Shown here one piece after another: positions 1 through 6,410 of a stretch of 6,607 nucleotides of DNA (position 1 is the first letter of the stretch; each line of letters begins with the position of its first letter). Below the pieces are notes generated by a model. The model saw only the letters and a list, made by a program, of their open reading frames with translations. It ran no database searches and was not told the DNA's origin. Both the position numbers and the translations under genes were made by a program. The DNA is from Alphaproteobacteria bacterium (GTDB lineage: Bacteria > Pseudomonadota > Alphaproteobacteria > Puniceispirillales > UBA1172), in assembly GCA_021296375.1 (NCBI GenBank), contig JAGWAQ010000096.1, forward strand, positions 1 to 6,607. Reading direction: 5' to 3'.

Positions 1-60
1 GTGCCAATAATATCGGGGGGGGGTAAATAAAGGGGGGATGACCTGACATTTGGGCATTAA

Positions 61-104
61 CGGGGGTTTGGTCAACGGCGGGGGTTTGGCCAACGGCGGG
101 GGTT
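61..104. repeat. 18-bp tandem repeat, about 2.4 copies, at the 3' end of the transporter gene
   Basis: Two full units, CGGGGGTTTGGTCAACGG (61-78) and CGGGGGTTTGGCCAACGG (79-96), differ at one base. A third, partial unit (97-104, CGGGGGTT) runs into the transporter's stop codon, which reads TAA on the minus strand at 105-103. The second unit contains the perfect 8-bp palindrome TTGGCCAA. In transporter mRNA sense the array lies immediately downstream of the stop codon, so it is the 3' untranslated region. Its function is unknown. Confidence 0.85.
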
Positions 105-112
105 AATCCCCC
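98..112 (-). terminator. GC hairpin over the transporter stop codon, possible weak terminator
   Basis: GGGGG (98-102), TTAAT (103-107) and CCCCC (108-112) form a perfect 5-bp stem with a 5-base loop. The transporter's stop codon sits in the loop. No T-run follows in the direction of transcription, so this is not a classic intrinsic terminator. It could stall polymerase or protect the 3' end, or it may simply be a by-product of the G-rich repeats. Confidence 0.25.
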
Positions 113-1041
113 TGCGCCCGTTGCGCCAGCACGATAATCACCCCGGCCCCGATGATCAGCATGATCCCGATGGCGCTCATGACCCCGGGAACCGTCCCCC
201 AGAACAACCAGCCGAACAGCCCAGCGGAGATGACATAGGCGTATTCATAGATCGCCGCATAACTGGTCAAGGTCAGCTGATAGGCGCGGGTCATCAAGGA
301 CAGGGCAATCGACGCCCCCGCCGCGATCACCACCATCCACAGCCAGAAGGTGGTCCCGACCCCTTGCCAGGATTTGAACAGGCACGGCGCTTGGGCAAGC
401 CATTCAGCGGGCACCGGAAAACCCGTCAACCCGGTGGTGGCGAGGGCCCCGCACAGGCCAATCGCGACAAGGAAACTCATCAAAATAGCCAGCGAACTTT
501 CATCCTGACAATAACGGAAGGTGATGATCGACCCCATGGCATAGGACGCCCCCGCCAGCACCGCCAGAAGGTTGTAAACGGTAAACCCGTCGCCGCCGGG
601 CTGCAGCACCATCAGCACCCCGATGGAGCCGATCACAACCGCGGCAATCCGGCGCCAGCCGATGGACTCACCATAAAAAAGCGCCGAAAACAACAGCACA
701 AAAATAGGAGAGGTGAACAACCCCGCCCCGGCTTCGGCGATCGGCATCATCGGCAAGACACCAAAATACAGCAGCATCGAGACGACGATAAACAATGTCC
801 GCGCCAGCACCGGCTTCCAGTTTTTGGGGATCACCGCCATCCCGAACAGGCGCCCCAGCATGATCACCATGACAATCGAGATCAGCGACCGGCTGAAATG
901 AAACTGCCCGACCCCGACATCATCAGACACCAGCAAGGTGAGGTTGTCGCTCATCCCGAACACCGAAATACCCGTCACCAGCAATACCGCACCACGGGTC
1001 GAAGGAGGGATCTGATTAAGCCAGGCCAGAGGGGTCAACAT
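103..1041 (-). CDS. DMT superfamily transporter, EamA domain
   Basis: A 312-residue integral membrane protein of the drug/metabolite transporter superfamily (EamA-type, RhaT/YdcZ-like). Ten hydrophobic segments can be placed at roughly 18-38, 48-70, 79-99, 103-123, 130-148, 155-175, 184-204, 231-250, 262-282 and 287-307, the usual two five-helix halves. The end of the first half carries the typical EamA pattern: a helix ending in YGE (123-125), a short basic WRR turn, then a glycine-rich helix ending in LQPGG. Length matches the family. The family exports or imports small metabolites across the inner membrane, but the substrate cannot be read from the sequence. The ATG at 1041 is preceded by a weak GGA six bases upstream. 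The gene lies 114 bases downstream of the co-directional hydrolase gene and could be co-transcribed with it. A poor promoter candidate lies between the two. Confidence 0.9.
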   Translation of the reverse strand: MLTPLAWLNQIPPSTRGAVLLVTGISVFGMSDNLTLLVSDDVGVGQFHFSRSLISIVMVIMLGRLFGMAVIPKNWKPVLARTLFIVVSMLLYFGVLPMMPIAEAGAGLFTSPIFVLLFSALFYGESIGWRRIAAVVIGSIGVLMVLQPGGDGFTVYNLLAVLAGASYAMGSIITFRYCQDESSLAILMSFLVAIGLCGALATTGLTGFPVPAEWLAQAPCLFKSWQGVGTTFWLWMVVIAAGASIALSLMTRAYQLTLTSYAAIYEYAYVISAGLFGWLFWGTVPGVMSAIGIMLIIGAGVIIVLAQRAQGD

Positions 1042-1070
1042 TGATCGTCCAATCGCAAAAATAATGTCGC

Positions 1071-1099
1071 CGTATCATGCGCTGAATGAAGCCTGACAA
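1071..1099 (-). promoter_or_regulatory. Weak candidate promoter for the transporter gene
   Basis: On the minus strand TTGTCA (1099-1094) is followed after 17 bases by GATACG (1076-1071), about 30 bases upstream of the ATG at 1041. The -35 box matches 5 of 6 consensus bases but the -10 box only 3 of 6. Read-through from the upstream hydrolase gene is an equally good explanation for expression. Confidence 0.25.
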
Positions 1100-1155
1100 C
1101 AAGCTCCAATCGGCCCCCTTGGCGGAAAACACCGCCGCTTGCCGCGCGGCCATCC

Positions 1156-2139
1156 TCAGCCTGTTCGGATGAACCGCTCAAGCCAGGTGAAGATCACCCG
1201 ATTTGACCACACCCCGTCACCATCATGAAAGCCGACATGACCGCCGCCGCGACTGATCATCACGTCAAGCTGGTCATGCCGCGGCAGGCCAAGATACGCA
1301 TCCACGGGAATCCAGGGGTCGTTATCGGCATGAATAAGCAGAGTTGGCCGTGGCGGCGCGTCAAGACGATGAAAGGTGCTGGCGCCGGTGTAATAATCAT
1401 CGGCCGAGGCAAACCCCGCCATGGGCGCGGTCAGCACTTCATCAAAACCGGTGATGGTCGGCACCCGCCGCACCCGCGCCAGAAGATCCGGCGCAATCCC
1501 CGGGACATGTTCTGCCAGTTGCTTGAGCCCCGCCAGCAAATGCCGCATGTAAAGCCAGTTGCGCGCCGAATGAAACCGCTTGTTTGAGGCATGCATATCA
1601 ATCGGCGCCGCCACCGACACCACCCCATCCAGCCCCGACAGCTGATCAGGGTAATCCAGCATCATGTTAAGTGCCGCCGCGCCGCCAATGGAATGCGCCA
1701 CCATCACCACCGGCAGATCATCCCCCACCGCCTTGCGCATGGCCTTGATAAACGGCAGCAAATCAGCCCCCGCCTTGGCGTTATAGCTTTTCCGCGCCAA
1801 TGCCCGCGCTGGCCCTGCCCCGCGCATATTGACCCGCATGACCGCGATATTGCGCGCCAGCGCCTGATGGGTCAGGCTTTTGATGTGGTCGGAATCCATG
1901 CAGCCCGTCAGGCCATGGACAGCAATGATCGCCGCTTTCGCTGGCCCTTGCGGGGAATGGAATTCCGCCAGCAACCGGTCGCCATCATCAAGATCAATCA
2001 CCACCCGGGCGCCGCCCTTGACCTCGGGGATATCCCGCCGGATGAAATGACGAAGCGTTTGCAGATCACCGCCTCGCCAAGGCCAGGCTTCCCCCCCAAA
2101 GGCGGGCAGGTGCGGGGCATCATGTCGGCGCATGGTCAT
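1156..2139 (-). CDS. YheT-family alpha/beta-fold hydrolase
   Basis: A 327-residue cytoplasmic alpha/beta hydrolase resembling the YheT/EMB8-like (COG0429) family. Residues numbered from the chosen start: the oxyanion-hole motif HGLTG is at 75-79; a YheT-like block with a DxDHIKSL-type stretch and RVNMRG follows (82-107); the nucleophile elbow is AHSIGG with Ser150; the likely catalytic acid is Asp274 in HADNDPWIP; and the catalytic His301 is in GGGHVGF. The elbow has alanine where the canonical GxSxG has its first glycine, a variant also known in other lipases and esterases. Family members are assigned esterase or lipase-type activity, mostly without a defined substrate. The start is the ATG at 2139 (next ATG at 2133), with GGAG 11 bases upstream. 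A longer reading frame exists, but it begins with TTG at 2256, lacks a ribosome site and would run through the divergent promoter region. The transporter follows downstream. Confidence 0.9.
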   Translation of the reverse strand: MTMRRHDAPHLPAFGGEAWPWRGGDLQTLRHFIRRDIPEVKGGARVVIDLDDGDRLLAEFHSPQGPAKAAIIAVHGLTGCMDSDHIKSLTHQALARNIAVMRVNMRGAGPARALARKSYNAKAGADLLPFIKAMRKAVGDDLPVVMVAHSIGGAAALNMMLDYPDQLSGLDGVVSVAAPIDMHASNKRFHSARNWLYMRHLLAGLKQLAEHVPGIAPDLLARVRRVPTITGFDEVLTAPMAGFASADDYYTGASTFHRLDAPPRPTLLIHADNDPWIPVDAYLGLPRHDQLDVMISRGGGHVGFHDGDGVWSNRVIFTWLERFIRTG

Positions 2140-2192
2140 GGCGATGTTGTCTCCGTGTTGTGCGGCTTTGTCGTCGCGATGATATGCACGCA

Positions 2193-2220
2193 ACTTTAGG
2201 TCATGGCGAGGTTTTGACAA
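2193..2220 (-). promoter_or_regulatory. Candidate sigma70-type promoter for the hydrolase gene
   Basis: On the minus strand TTGTCA (2220-2215) is separated by 16 bases from TAAAGT (2198-2193). The match is 5 of 6 at -35 and 4 of 6 at -10. The predicted transcript would start near 2186, about 47 bases ahead of the ATG at 2139, which fits the shorter start for this gene. The hexamer overlaps the -35 box of the opposing promoter. Confidence 0.4.
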
Positions 2221-2243
2221 GATGAAACAATCCCCCCTATGCT
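2214..2243 (+). promoter_or_regulatory. Candidate sigma70-type promoter for the aminotransferase gene
   Basis: A perfect TTGACA (2214-2219) is followed after 18 bases by TATGCT (2238-2243), which matches 4 of 6 consensus bases. The predicted transcript start near 2250 leaves a short leader of about 27 bases before the ATG at 2277. Confidence 0.5.
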
Positions 2244-2276
2244 GGAAAAAACGCAATTTCCCCGCAGGTCCTGCCC

Positions 2277-3431
2277 ATGTTCAACCCCAATGTTAAAGTT
2301 TTAGGCGCACCCCCTGTGGCGGTGGTGCTGGACTGGATCGATCAATACGACGGCGGCCATGGCCCGTTGATTGATCTGTCGCAAGCGGTCCCGGGTTATC
2401 CGCCGCACCCTGACATGATGGCGAGCTTGGCGCGCGCCGCCGCTGATACGGCCAGCCTGGGTTATGGCGCGATTGAGGGGGATGACGAGTTGCGTTCGGC
2501 TTACGCCCGCCATGTCGCCGGTCATTACGGCGGCGATATCCGCGCTGATGATGTCATGATCACCTCAGGCTGCAATCAGGCTTTCATCACCGCCATCATG
2601 GCGATTGCCGGGGCGGGGGATAAAGTCCTGATGGTCGAGCCGAGCTATTTCAATCATGACCTGACCCTGAAGATGCTGGGGATCAGCAGTGGCTACATCA
2701 AGGCGTCGGCGGAAACAGGGTTCATCCCGTCGCTCGAGGATATTCGCGCCGCCATCACCCCTGACGTCAAAGCCCTTGCCCTGGTTAACCCCAATAATCC
2801 CACCGGGGCGATCTACCCCCCTGACCTGCTTCATGAGGTGATGGCGATTTGCGTCAAGGCAGGGATTTGGCTGCTGCTGGATGAAACCTATCGGGATTTC
2901 CTGCCGCCGCAAGACCGCGCTCATGATCTGTTCCACTCCCCCTCATGGCGCGGCAACCTGATGGTGCTGTACAGTTTTTCAAAAGCCTATTGCATCCCGG
3001 GCCATCGGTTGGGGGCGGTGGTGGCCAGCCCCGAGGCGATTGCGGAAATGGCCAAGATCATGGACAGCATCCAGATCTGCGCGCCACGGTTGGGGCAAAT
3101 GGCGCTGACGCCAATGATCGACGCGCTGGCCGAATGGCGGGCGGAAAACAGCCGCCAGATGGCGGCGCGGGCGGCGGCTTTTCAGGCCACCATGGCCAAG
3201 GCAGAGGGCTGGGAGATCAAAAGCCTTGGGGCGTATTTCGGCTATGTCGAGCATCCGCTGGCGATGAGCAGCGGTGAGGCGGCGGAAGTCATGGTGCGCA
3301 AGGCTGGTGTCCTGACCATCCCCGGTGATTTTTTCGGGGAAGGCCAGGGCCGATACCTGCGCTTTGCTTTTGCCAATGCTGATATTGCGGTGATCGAGCA
3401 GATCGCCGATCGCCTCAATCTGCTCAGCTGA
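2277..3431 (+). CDS. PLP-dependent class I/II aminotransferase
   Basis: A 384-residue, fold-type I pyridoxal-phosphate enzyme of the aspartate aminotransferase superfamily, expected to move an amino group between an amino acid and a 2-oxoacid in the cytoplasm. Visible landmarks are the cofactor phosphate-binding loop SGCNQAF (97-103), Tyr124 in the ring-stacking region, NPNNPTG (171-177) with the conserved Asn174, Asp202 and Tyr205 in DETYRDF, the Schiff-base Lys236 in SFSKAY, Arg244 in PGHRLG, and a substrate carboxylate-binding Arg362 in RYLRFAFAN. All key residues are present and the length is normal. The donor and acceptor are not determinable. The N-terminal block (LGAPPVAVVLDW, then LIDLSQAVPGYPPHP) recalls an alphaproteobacterial subgroup of unassigned substrate. 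The ATG at 2277 has CAGG eight bases upstream and a good promoter behind it. It is convergent with typA, stop to stop, with 6 bases between. Confidence 0.93.
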   Translation: MFNPNVKVLGAPPVAVVLDWIDQYDGGHGPLIDLSQAVPGYPPHPDMMASLARAAADTASLGYGAIEGDDELRSAYARHVAGHYGGDIRADDVMITSGCNQAFITAIMAIAGAGDKVLMVEPSYFNHDLTLKMLGISSGYIKASAETGFIPSLEDIRAAITPDVKALALVNPNNPTGAIYPPDLLHEVMAICVKAGIWLLLDETYRDFLPPQDRAHDLFHSPSWRGNLMVLYSFSKAYCIPGHRLGAVVASPEAIAEMAKIMDSIQICAPRLGQMALTPMIDALAEWRAENSRQMAARAAAFQATMAKAEGWEIKSLGAYFGYVEHPLAMSSGEAAEVMVRKAGVLTIPGDFFGEGQGRYLRFAFANADIAVIEQIADRLNLLS

Positions 3432-3437
3432 TCACGC

Positions 3438-5255
3438 TCAGGAGGCGGCGCGGGCGTGTTTCTTGCGCTCATGGGCGAGCAGGAAGATCTTCCGCAGGCG
3501 CAGGCTTAATGGCGTCACCTCAAGATATTCATCTTCATTGATATAGGCCATCATGTCTTCAAGAGACATCCGGCGCGGCGGCGTCAGGGTAACGGCTTCG
3601 TCACTGCCCGAGGCGCGCACGTTGGTGAGCTTCTTGCCTTTCAGGATATTGACCTCAAGGTCGTTATCGCGGCTGTGTTCACCAATGATCATGCCCTGAT
3701 AAACCGGCTGCTGCGGGTCAATGAACATGACGCCGCGGTCCTGCAGGTTAAAGAGCGCATAGGCCACGGCCTCGCCCTGATCATTGGAGATCAAGGCGCC
3801 GTTGCGGCGGCCCTGGATATCCCCGCGATAGGCGCCATAGCTGTGGAACAGGCGGTTCAATACGCCAGTGCCGCGGGTTTCCGTCAAAAAGCGCGATTGA
3901 TACCCGATCAAGCCGCGGGAGGGCGCGTGGAAGACGAGGCGGGATTTGCCCGCCCCCGCCTGCCGCATGTCGATCATCTCACCCTTGCGGCGGTTGAGGC
4001 CGTCGATGACGGTGGAGGCGTACTCTTCGTCGACATCAATGATGACTTCTTCGATCGGCTCGAGCTTCTCGCCGCCGTCTTCACGCAGCAGCACTTTCGG
4101 GCGCGAGACCGTCATCTCAAACCCTTCGCGGCGCATGGTTTCGATCAACACCCCGAGCTGGAGTTCGCCGCGGCCGCCAATTTCAAAAGAATCCTTGCCG
4201 TCGCTTTCGGCAAAGGTGATGGCGACATTGGTTTCCGCTTCCGCCAGCAGACGTTCGCGGATCATGGTGGAGGTGACTTTCTTGCCTTCCTTGCCCGCCA
4301 GAGGGCTGTCGTTGACCATGATGGTGACGGACATGGTCGGCGGATCAATCGGGGTGGATGCCATCGGCTGGCCCAGCCCCGGCGCCCCGATCGTGTCGGA
4401 GACAGAGGCTTTCGTCAGCCCGGCGATGCAGATGATGTCGCCGGCTTCCGCCTTGTCGACGGGCACCCGGTCGGTGCCTTCAAAGCGCAGCAGTTTCGTC
4501 AGGCGGCCTTGTTCCACCACCTTGCCATCAAGGTTGAGGGCGGCGACAGTGTCATTGACTTTCGCGACCCCCTGAACGATCCGCCCCGTCAGGCAACGGC
4601 CGAGGAACGGGTCCTTGTCGAGCAGGGTGGCGAGCATGGCAAATGGCGCGTCGACAGGCAGGGATGGCGCCGGCACATGGTCGAGGATCAGGTCCAGAAG
4701 AGGGTTCAGGTTGGCGCGATCATCGGCCAGGTCACGGACGCACCAGCCGTCACGCCCCGACGCGTAAAGGATGGGGAAATCAAGCTGTTCATCATTGGCG
4801 TCAAGCGCAACAAACAGATCAAAGACTTCATCCACCACTTCTTCAGGACGGGCGTCGGAACGGTCAATTTTATTGATGATGACAACCGGACGCAGCCCCT
4901 GCGCCAGCGCCTTGCCGAGAACGAATTTGGTTTGCGGCATCGGGCCTTCGGCGGCGTCGGTCAGCAGGATGACGCCATCGGCCATATGCAGGACGCGCTC
5001 AACCTCACCGCCGAAATCAGCGTGGCCCGGGGTGTCGATAATATTGATGCGGGTGTCGCCCCAGTTGATGGAGGTAGGTTTTGCCAGATTGGTGATGCAG
5101 CGTTCTTTTTCAAGATCACCGGAATCCATCAGCCGTTCGTCGACGTTCTGGTTGTCGCGGAACATCCCCGATTGCTTCATGATGCTGTCGATCAAGGTGG
5201 TTTTGCCATGGTCAACGTGGGCAATAATGGCAATATTGCGAAGGTTGGCGGTCAT
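3438..5255 (-). CDS. typA: Translational GTPase TypA/BipA
   Basis: A ribosome-binding GTPase of the EF-G/LepA superfamily, involved in 50S assembly and in growth under cold and other stress. Numbered from the ATG at 5255 (605 residues): G1 AHVDHGKT 12-19, G2/switch I around Thr55, G3 DTPGH 74-78, G4 NKID 128-131, G5 ASG 165-167. A beta-barrel domain II follows at about 200-295, then EF-G-like domain III with GRGELQLG (361-368) and domain V with SRGLIGYQ and TRGTG. The TypA-specific C-terminal domain contains GEHSRDNDLEVN, KGKKLTNVRASGSDE and a basic tail. Length and order are those of the family. Three ATGs in a row open the frame (5261, 5258, 5255). AGGA lies only one base before the first but seven before the third, so the third is preferred. 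Oddity: switch I reads RCITN rather than the near-invariant RGITI (see findings). The gene stands alone, divergent from the dehydratase. Confidence 0.97.
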   Translation of the reverse strand: MTANLRNIAIIAHVDHGKTTLIDSIMKQSGMFRDNQNVDERLMDSGDLEKERCITNLAKPTSINWGDTRINIIDTPGHADFGGEVERVLHMADGVILLTDAAEGPMPQTKFVLGKALAQGLRPVVIINKIDRSDARPEEVVDEVFDLFVALDANDEQLDFPILYASGRDGWCVRDLADDRANLNPLLDLILDHVPAPSLPVDAPFAMLATLLDKDPFLGRCLTGRIVQGVAKVNDTVAALNLDGKVVEQGRLTKLLRFEGTDRVPVDKAEAGDIICIAGLTKASVSDTIGAPGLGQPMASTPIDPPTMSVTIMVNDSPLAGKEGKKVTSTMIRERLLAEAETNVAITFAESDGKDSFEIGGRGELQLGVLIETMRREGFEMTVSRPKVLLREDGGEKLEPIEEVIIDVDEEYASTVIDGLNRRKGEMIDMRQAGAGKSRLVFHAPSRGLIGYQSRFLTETRGTGVLNRLFHSYGAYRGDIQGRRNGALISNDQGEAVAYALFNLQDRGVMFIDPQQPVYQGMIIGEHSRDNDLEVNILKGKKLTNVRASGSDEAVTLTPPRRMSLEDMMAYINEDEYLEVTPLSLRLRKIFLLAHERKKHARAAS

Positions 5256-5422
5256 CATCATATCCTGAGGTGGTGACGCCCCCCGCCATCAAAATAACGC
5301 AAGGGGCAAGTTACGCCCGAAGCTCTACGCCGAAACGCCCGAAAAAGCCAGAAAATAATGCCCATCCCCGAGGCGCTGGGGTAAGCTTGAGGCCAGACCA
5401 CCGGTGATGAAAGAGGCAGGAA
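5256..5422. other. Divergent intergenic region between typA and the dehydratase gene
   Basis: A gap of about 165 bases that must carry promoters for both genes. I found no convincing -35/-10 pair on either strand. An AATAAT box (5354-5359, plus strand; CATTAT on the minus strand) is the best isolated -10-like hexamer. A 4-bp CCCC/GGGG inverted repeat (5366-5369 and 5378-5381) is too short to call. Ribosome sites are AGGA before typA on the minus strand and GAGG at 5413-5416 before the dehydratase. No small gene is visible. Confidence 0.5.
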
Positions 5423-6301
5423 ATGTTCGACGACGCGATCGGCCGCACGGAACAGGCGGAAGACACCATCACCCCGGGGCGCATGGCGCAAATCATCGCC
5501 ATGCTGGGGCTAAACGGTGGGCAAGACGAGAAGCGGCAACTTTGCCAGGATGGCGCCGCCCTGCCGCCGCTGTTTCATCTGTTCTTTGCCAATAACGCCT
5601 CCGACCGCGCCGCGCTTGACCATGACGGCCATGAAAAGCTCGGGCGGTTTATCCCTGACGTGTCAACAGCCGGGCCTTTCCATCGCCGCATGTGGGCGGC
5701 GGGGGACATCCGCCAGGATGGCGCGCTGAAAGTGGGGGAGGTCGTGCATCGCCGCTCCACCATCACCGCGATTGACCAGAAGCACGGCTCCACCGGCCCC
5801 CTGCTGTTTGTCACGGTGGAGCGGGTGTTGAGCAGTGGCTCGGGCCAGGTGGTGGAGGAGCGCACCCTTGTTTACCGCGATATCCCGAAACCGGGCTTGG
5901 CGCCGGGTTCTTCTGATGGCCTTGCGCCGGACAGCGTTGAGATGGCGGGGGCAGAGGGCATGACGGAAGCGGCGGTCTGGACGCCGGACGCGCCGCAATT
6001 GTTCCGGTTTTCTGCCCTCACCTGGAATGCCCACCGCATCCATTATGACCTCGCCCATTGCCGCGAGACGGAGGGCTACCCCGACCTTGTCACCCATGGG
6101 CCGTTCACCGCCCTGATGCTGGCCAACCTGACGGCGGAGGGGCTGCGCTTCGGGGGGCATCAACTGACGCGGTTCCGGTTTCGCGGCACCCAGGCGATGT
6201 TCACGGGGCGGGCTGTTCACCTGATGCGGGGCGCAAACGGCAAGCTGGAGGCGCGCAACCACAAGGGCCAACTGGCGATGACCGCAACCCGCGAGGGGTA
6301 A
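5423..6301 (+). CDS. FAS1-like/MaoC-type acyl dehydratase (double hotdog)
   Basis: A 292-residue protein with two hotdog halves, like the HTD2-type hydroxyacyl-ACP dehydratases (COG3777) and the itaconyl-CoA or mesaconyl-C4-CoA hydratases of the same family. The N-terminal FAS1-like dehydratase half spans about 10-155 and includes a PFHRRMWAAGDI stretch. The C-terminal MaoC-like half spans about 190-288 and holds the hallmark block FSALTWNAHRIHYD (196-209), with the likely catalytic His and Asp, then GYPDLVTHGPFTALML. The reaction is expected to be reversible hydration or dehydration of an acyl-CoA or acyl-ACP thioester. Substrate choice is open, because no CoA transferase, citramalyl-CoA lyase or acyl-CoA dehydrogenase gene is visible beside it. 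The ATG at 5423 has GAGG six bases upstream. The last codons (Arg-Glu-Gly-stop) form the first copy of the 16-bp tandem array that continues downstream. Confidence 0.88.
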   Translation: MFDDAIGRTEQAEDTITPGRMAQIIAMLGLNGGQDEKRQLCQDGAALPPLFHLFFANNASDRAALDHDGHEKLGRFIPDVSTAGPFHRRMWAAGDIRQDGALKVGEVVHRRSTITAIDQKHGSTGPLLFVTVERVLSSGSGQVVEERTLVYRDIPKPGLAPGSSDGLAPDSVEMAGAEGMTEAAVWTPDAPQLFRFSALTWNAHRIHYDLAHCRETEGYPDLVTHGPFTALMLANLTAEGLRFGGHQLTRFRFRGTQAMFTGRAVHLMRGANGKLEARNHKGQLAMTATREG

Positions 6302-6369
6302 AGCGCGCGAGGGGTGAGGCGCGCGAGGGGTGAGGCGCGCGAGGGGTGAGGCGCGCGAGGGGTGAAGCG
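6290..6369. repeat. 16-bp tandem repeat, five copies, starting inside the dehydratase stop region
   Basis: Five contiguous 16-base units begin at 6290, 6306, 6322, 6338 and 6354. The three middle units are identical (CGCGAGGGGTGAGGCG). The first reads CGCGAGGGGTAAAGCG and supplies the last two codons and the TAA stop of the dehydratase (6299-6301). The fifth reads CGCGAGGGGTGAAGCG. GGGG tracts recur every 16 bases (6295, 6311, 6327, 6343, 6359). Since 16 is not a multiple of three, the repeated TGA falls in all three frames. There are no spacers, so this is not CRISPR. Confidence 0.95.
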
Positions 6370-6377
6370 CAATTGGG

Positions 6378-6410
6378 CTAAACCCTGATTGATTTGACTA
6401 GACCCTGATT
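6378..6410. repeat. 13-bp direct repeat with a 20-bp period at the TPR-gene promoter
   Basis: CTAAACCCTGATT (6378-6390) recurs as CTAGACCCTGATT (6398-6410) with one mismatch. The copies start exactly 20 bases apart, about two helical turns. One copy lies just upstream of the candidate -35 box, and the other overlaps its last two bases and extends into the -35/-10 spacer. This arrangement is compatible with a regulator binding on one face of the helix, but no known operator is recognised. Confidence 0.6.

Larger units (their letters stand above)
2140..2276. promoter_or_regulatory. Divergent intergenic promoter region between hydrolase and aminotransferase
   Basis: A 137-base gap between two genes transcribed away from each other. 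It contains a candidate promoter in each direction (listed separately), whose -35 hexamers overlap by five bases, and ribosome sites for both genes: GGAG on the minus strand at about 2151-2154 and CAGG at 2265-2268 on the plus strand. It also contains the spurious TTG-started N-terminal extension of the hydrolase frame. Confidence 0.6.

Noticed and set aside
121..1044. 307-codon open frame opposite the transporter gene
   Set aside because: Its composition is dominated by Pro, His, Arg, Gln and Gly with no family pattern, while the minus strand encodes a convincing ten-helix transporter.
1121..1150. Hairpin GGCGG/CCGCC (1121-1136) and palindrome GCCGCGCGGC (1141-1150) downstream of the hydrolase gene as a terminator
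   Set aside because: The stems are short and no T-run follows on the minus strand. Such GC inverted repeats arise often by chance in this base composition.
2140..2256. 39-residue N-terminal extension of the hydrolase
   Set aside because: The extended frame starts with TTG (2256), lacks a ribosome site, passes through both candidate promoters and does not resemble the family. The ATG at 2139 with GGAG upstream is better.
3675..5276. 533-codon open frame on the plus strand opposite typA
   Set aside because: It is the antisense shadow of a clearly conserved gene. The translation is rich in His, Asp, Arg and Gln without recognisable domains, as expected from the GC-biased codon usage of typA read backwards.
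6290..6369. CRISPR array
   Set aside because: The 16-bp units are contiguous with no unique spacers, and no cas genes are present.
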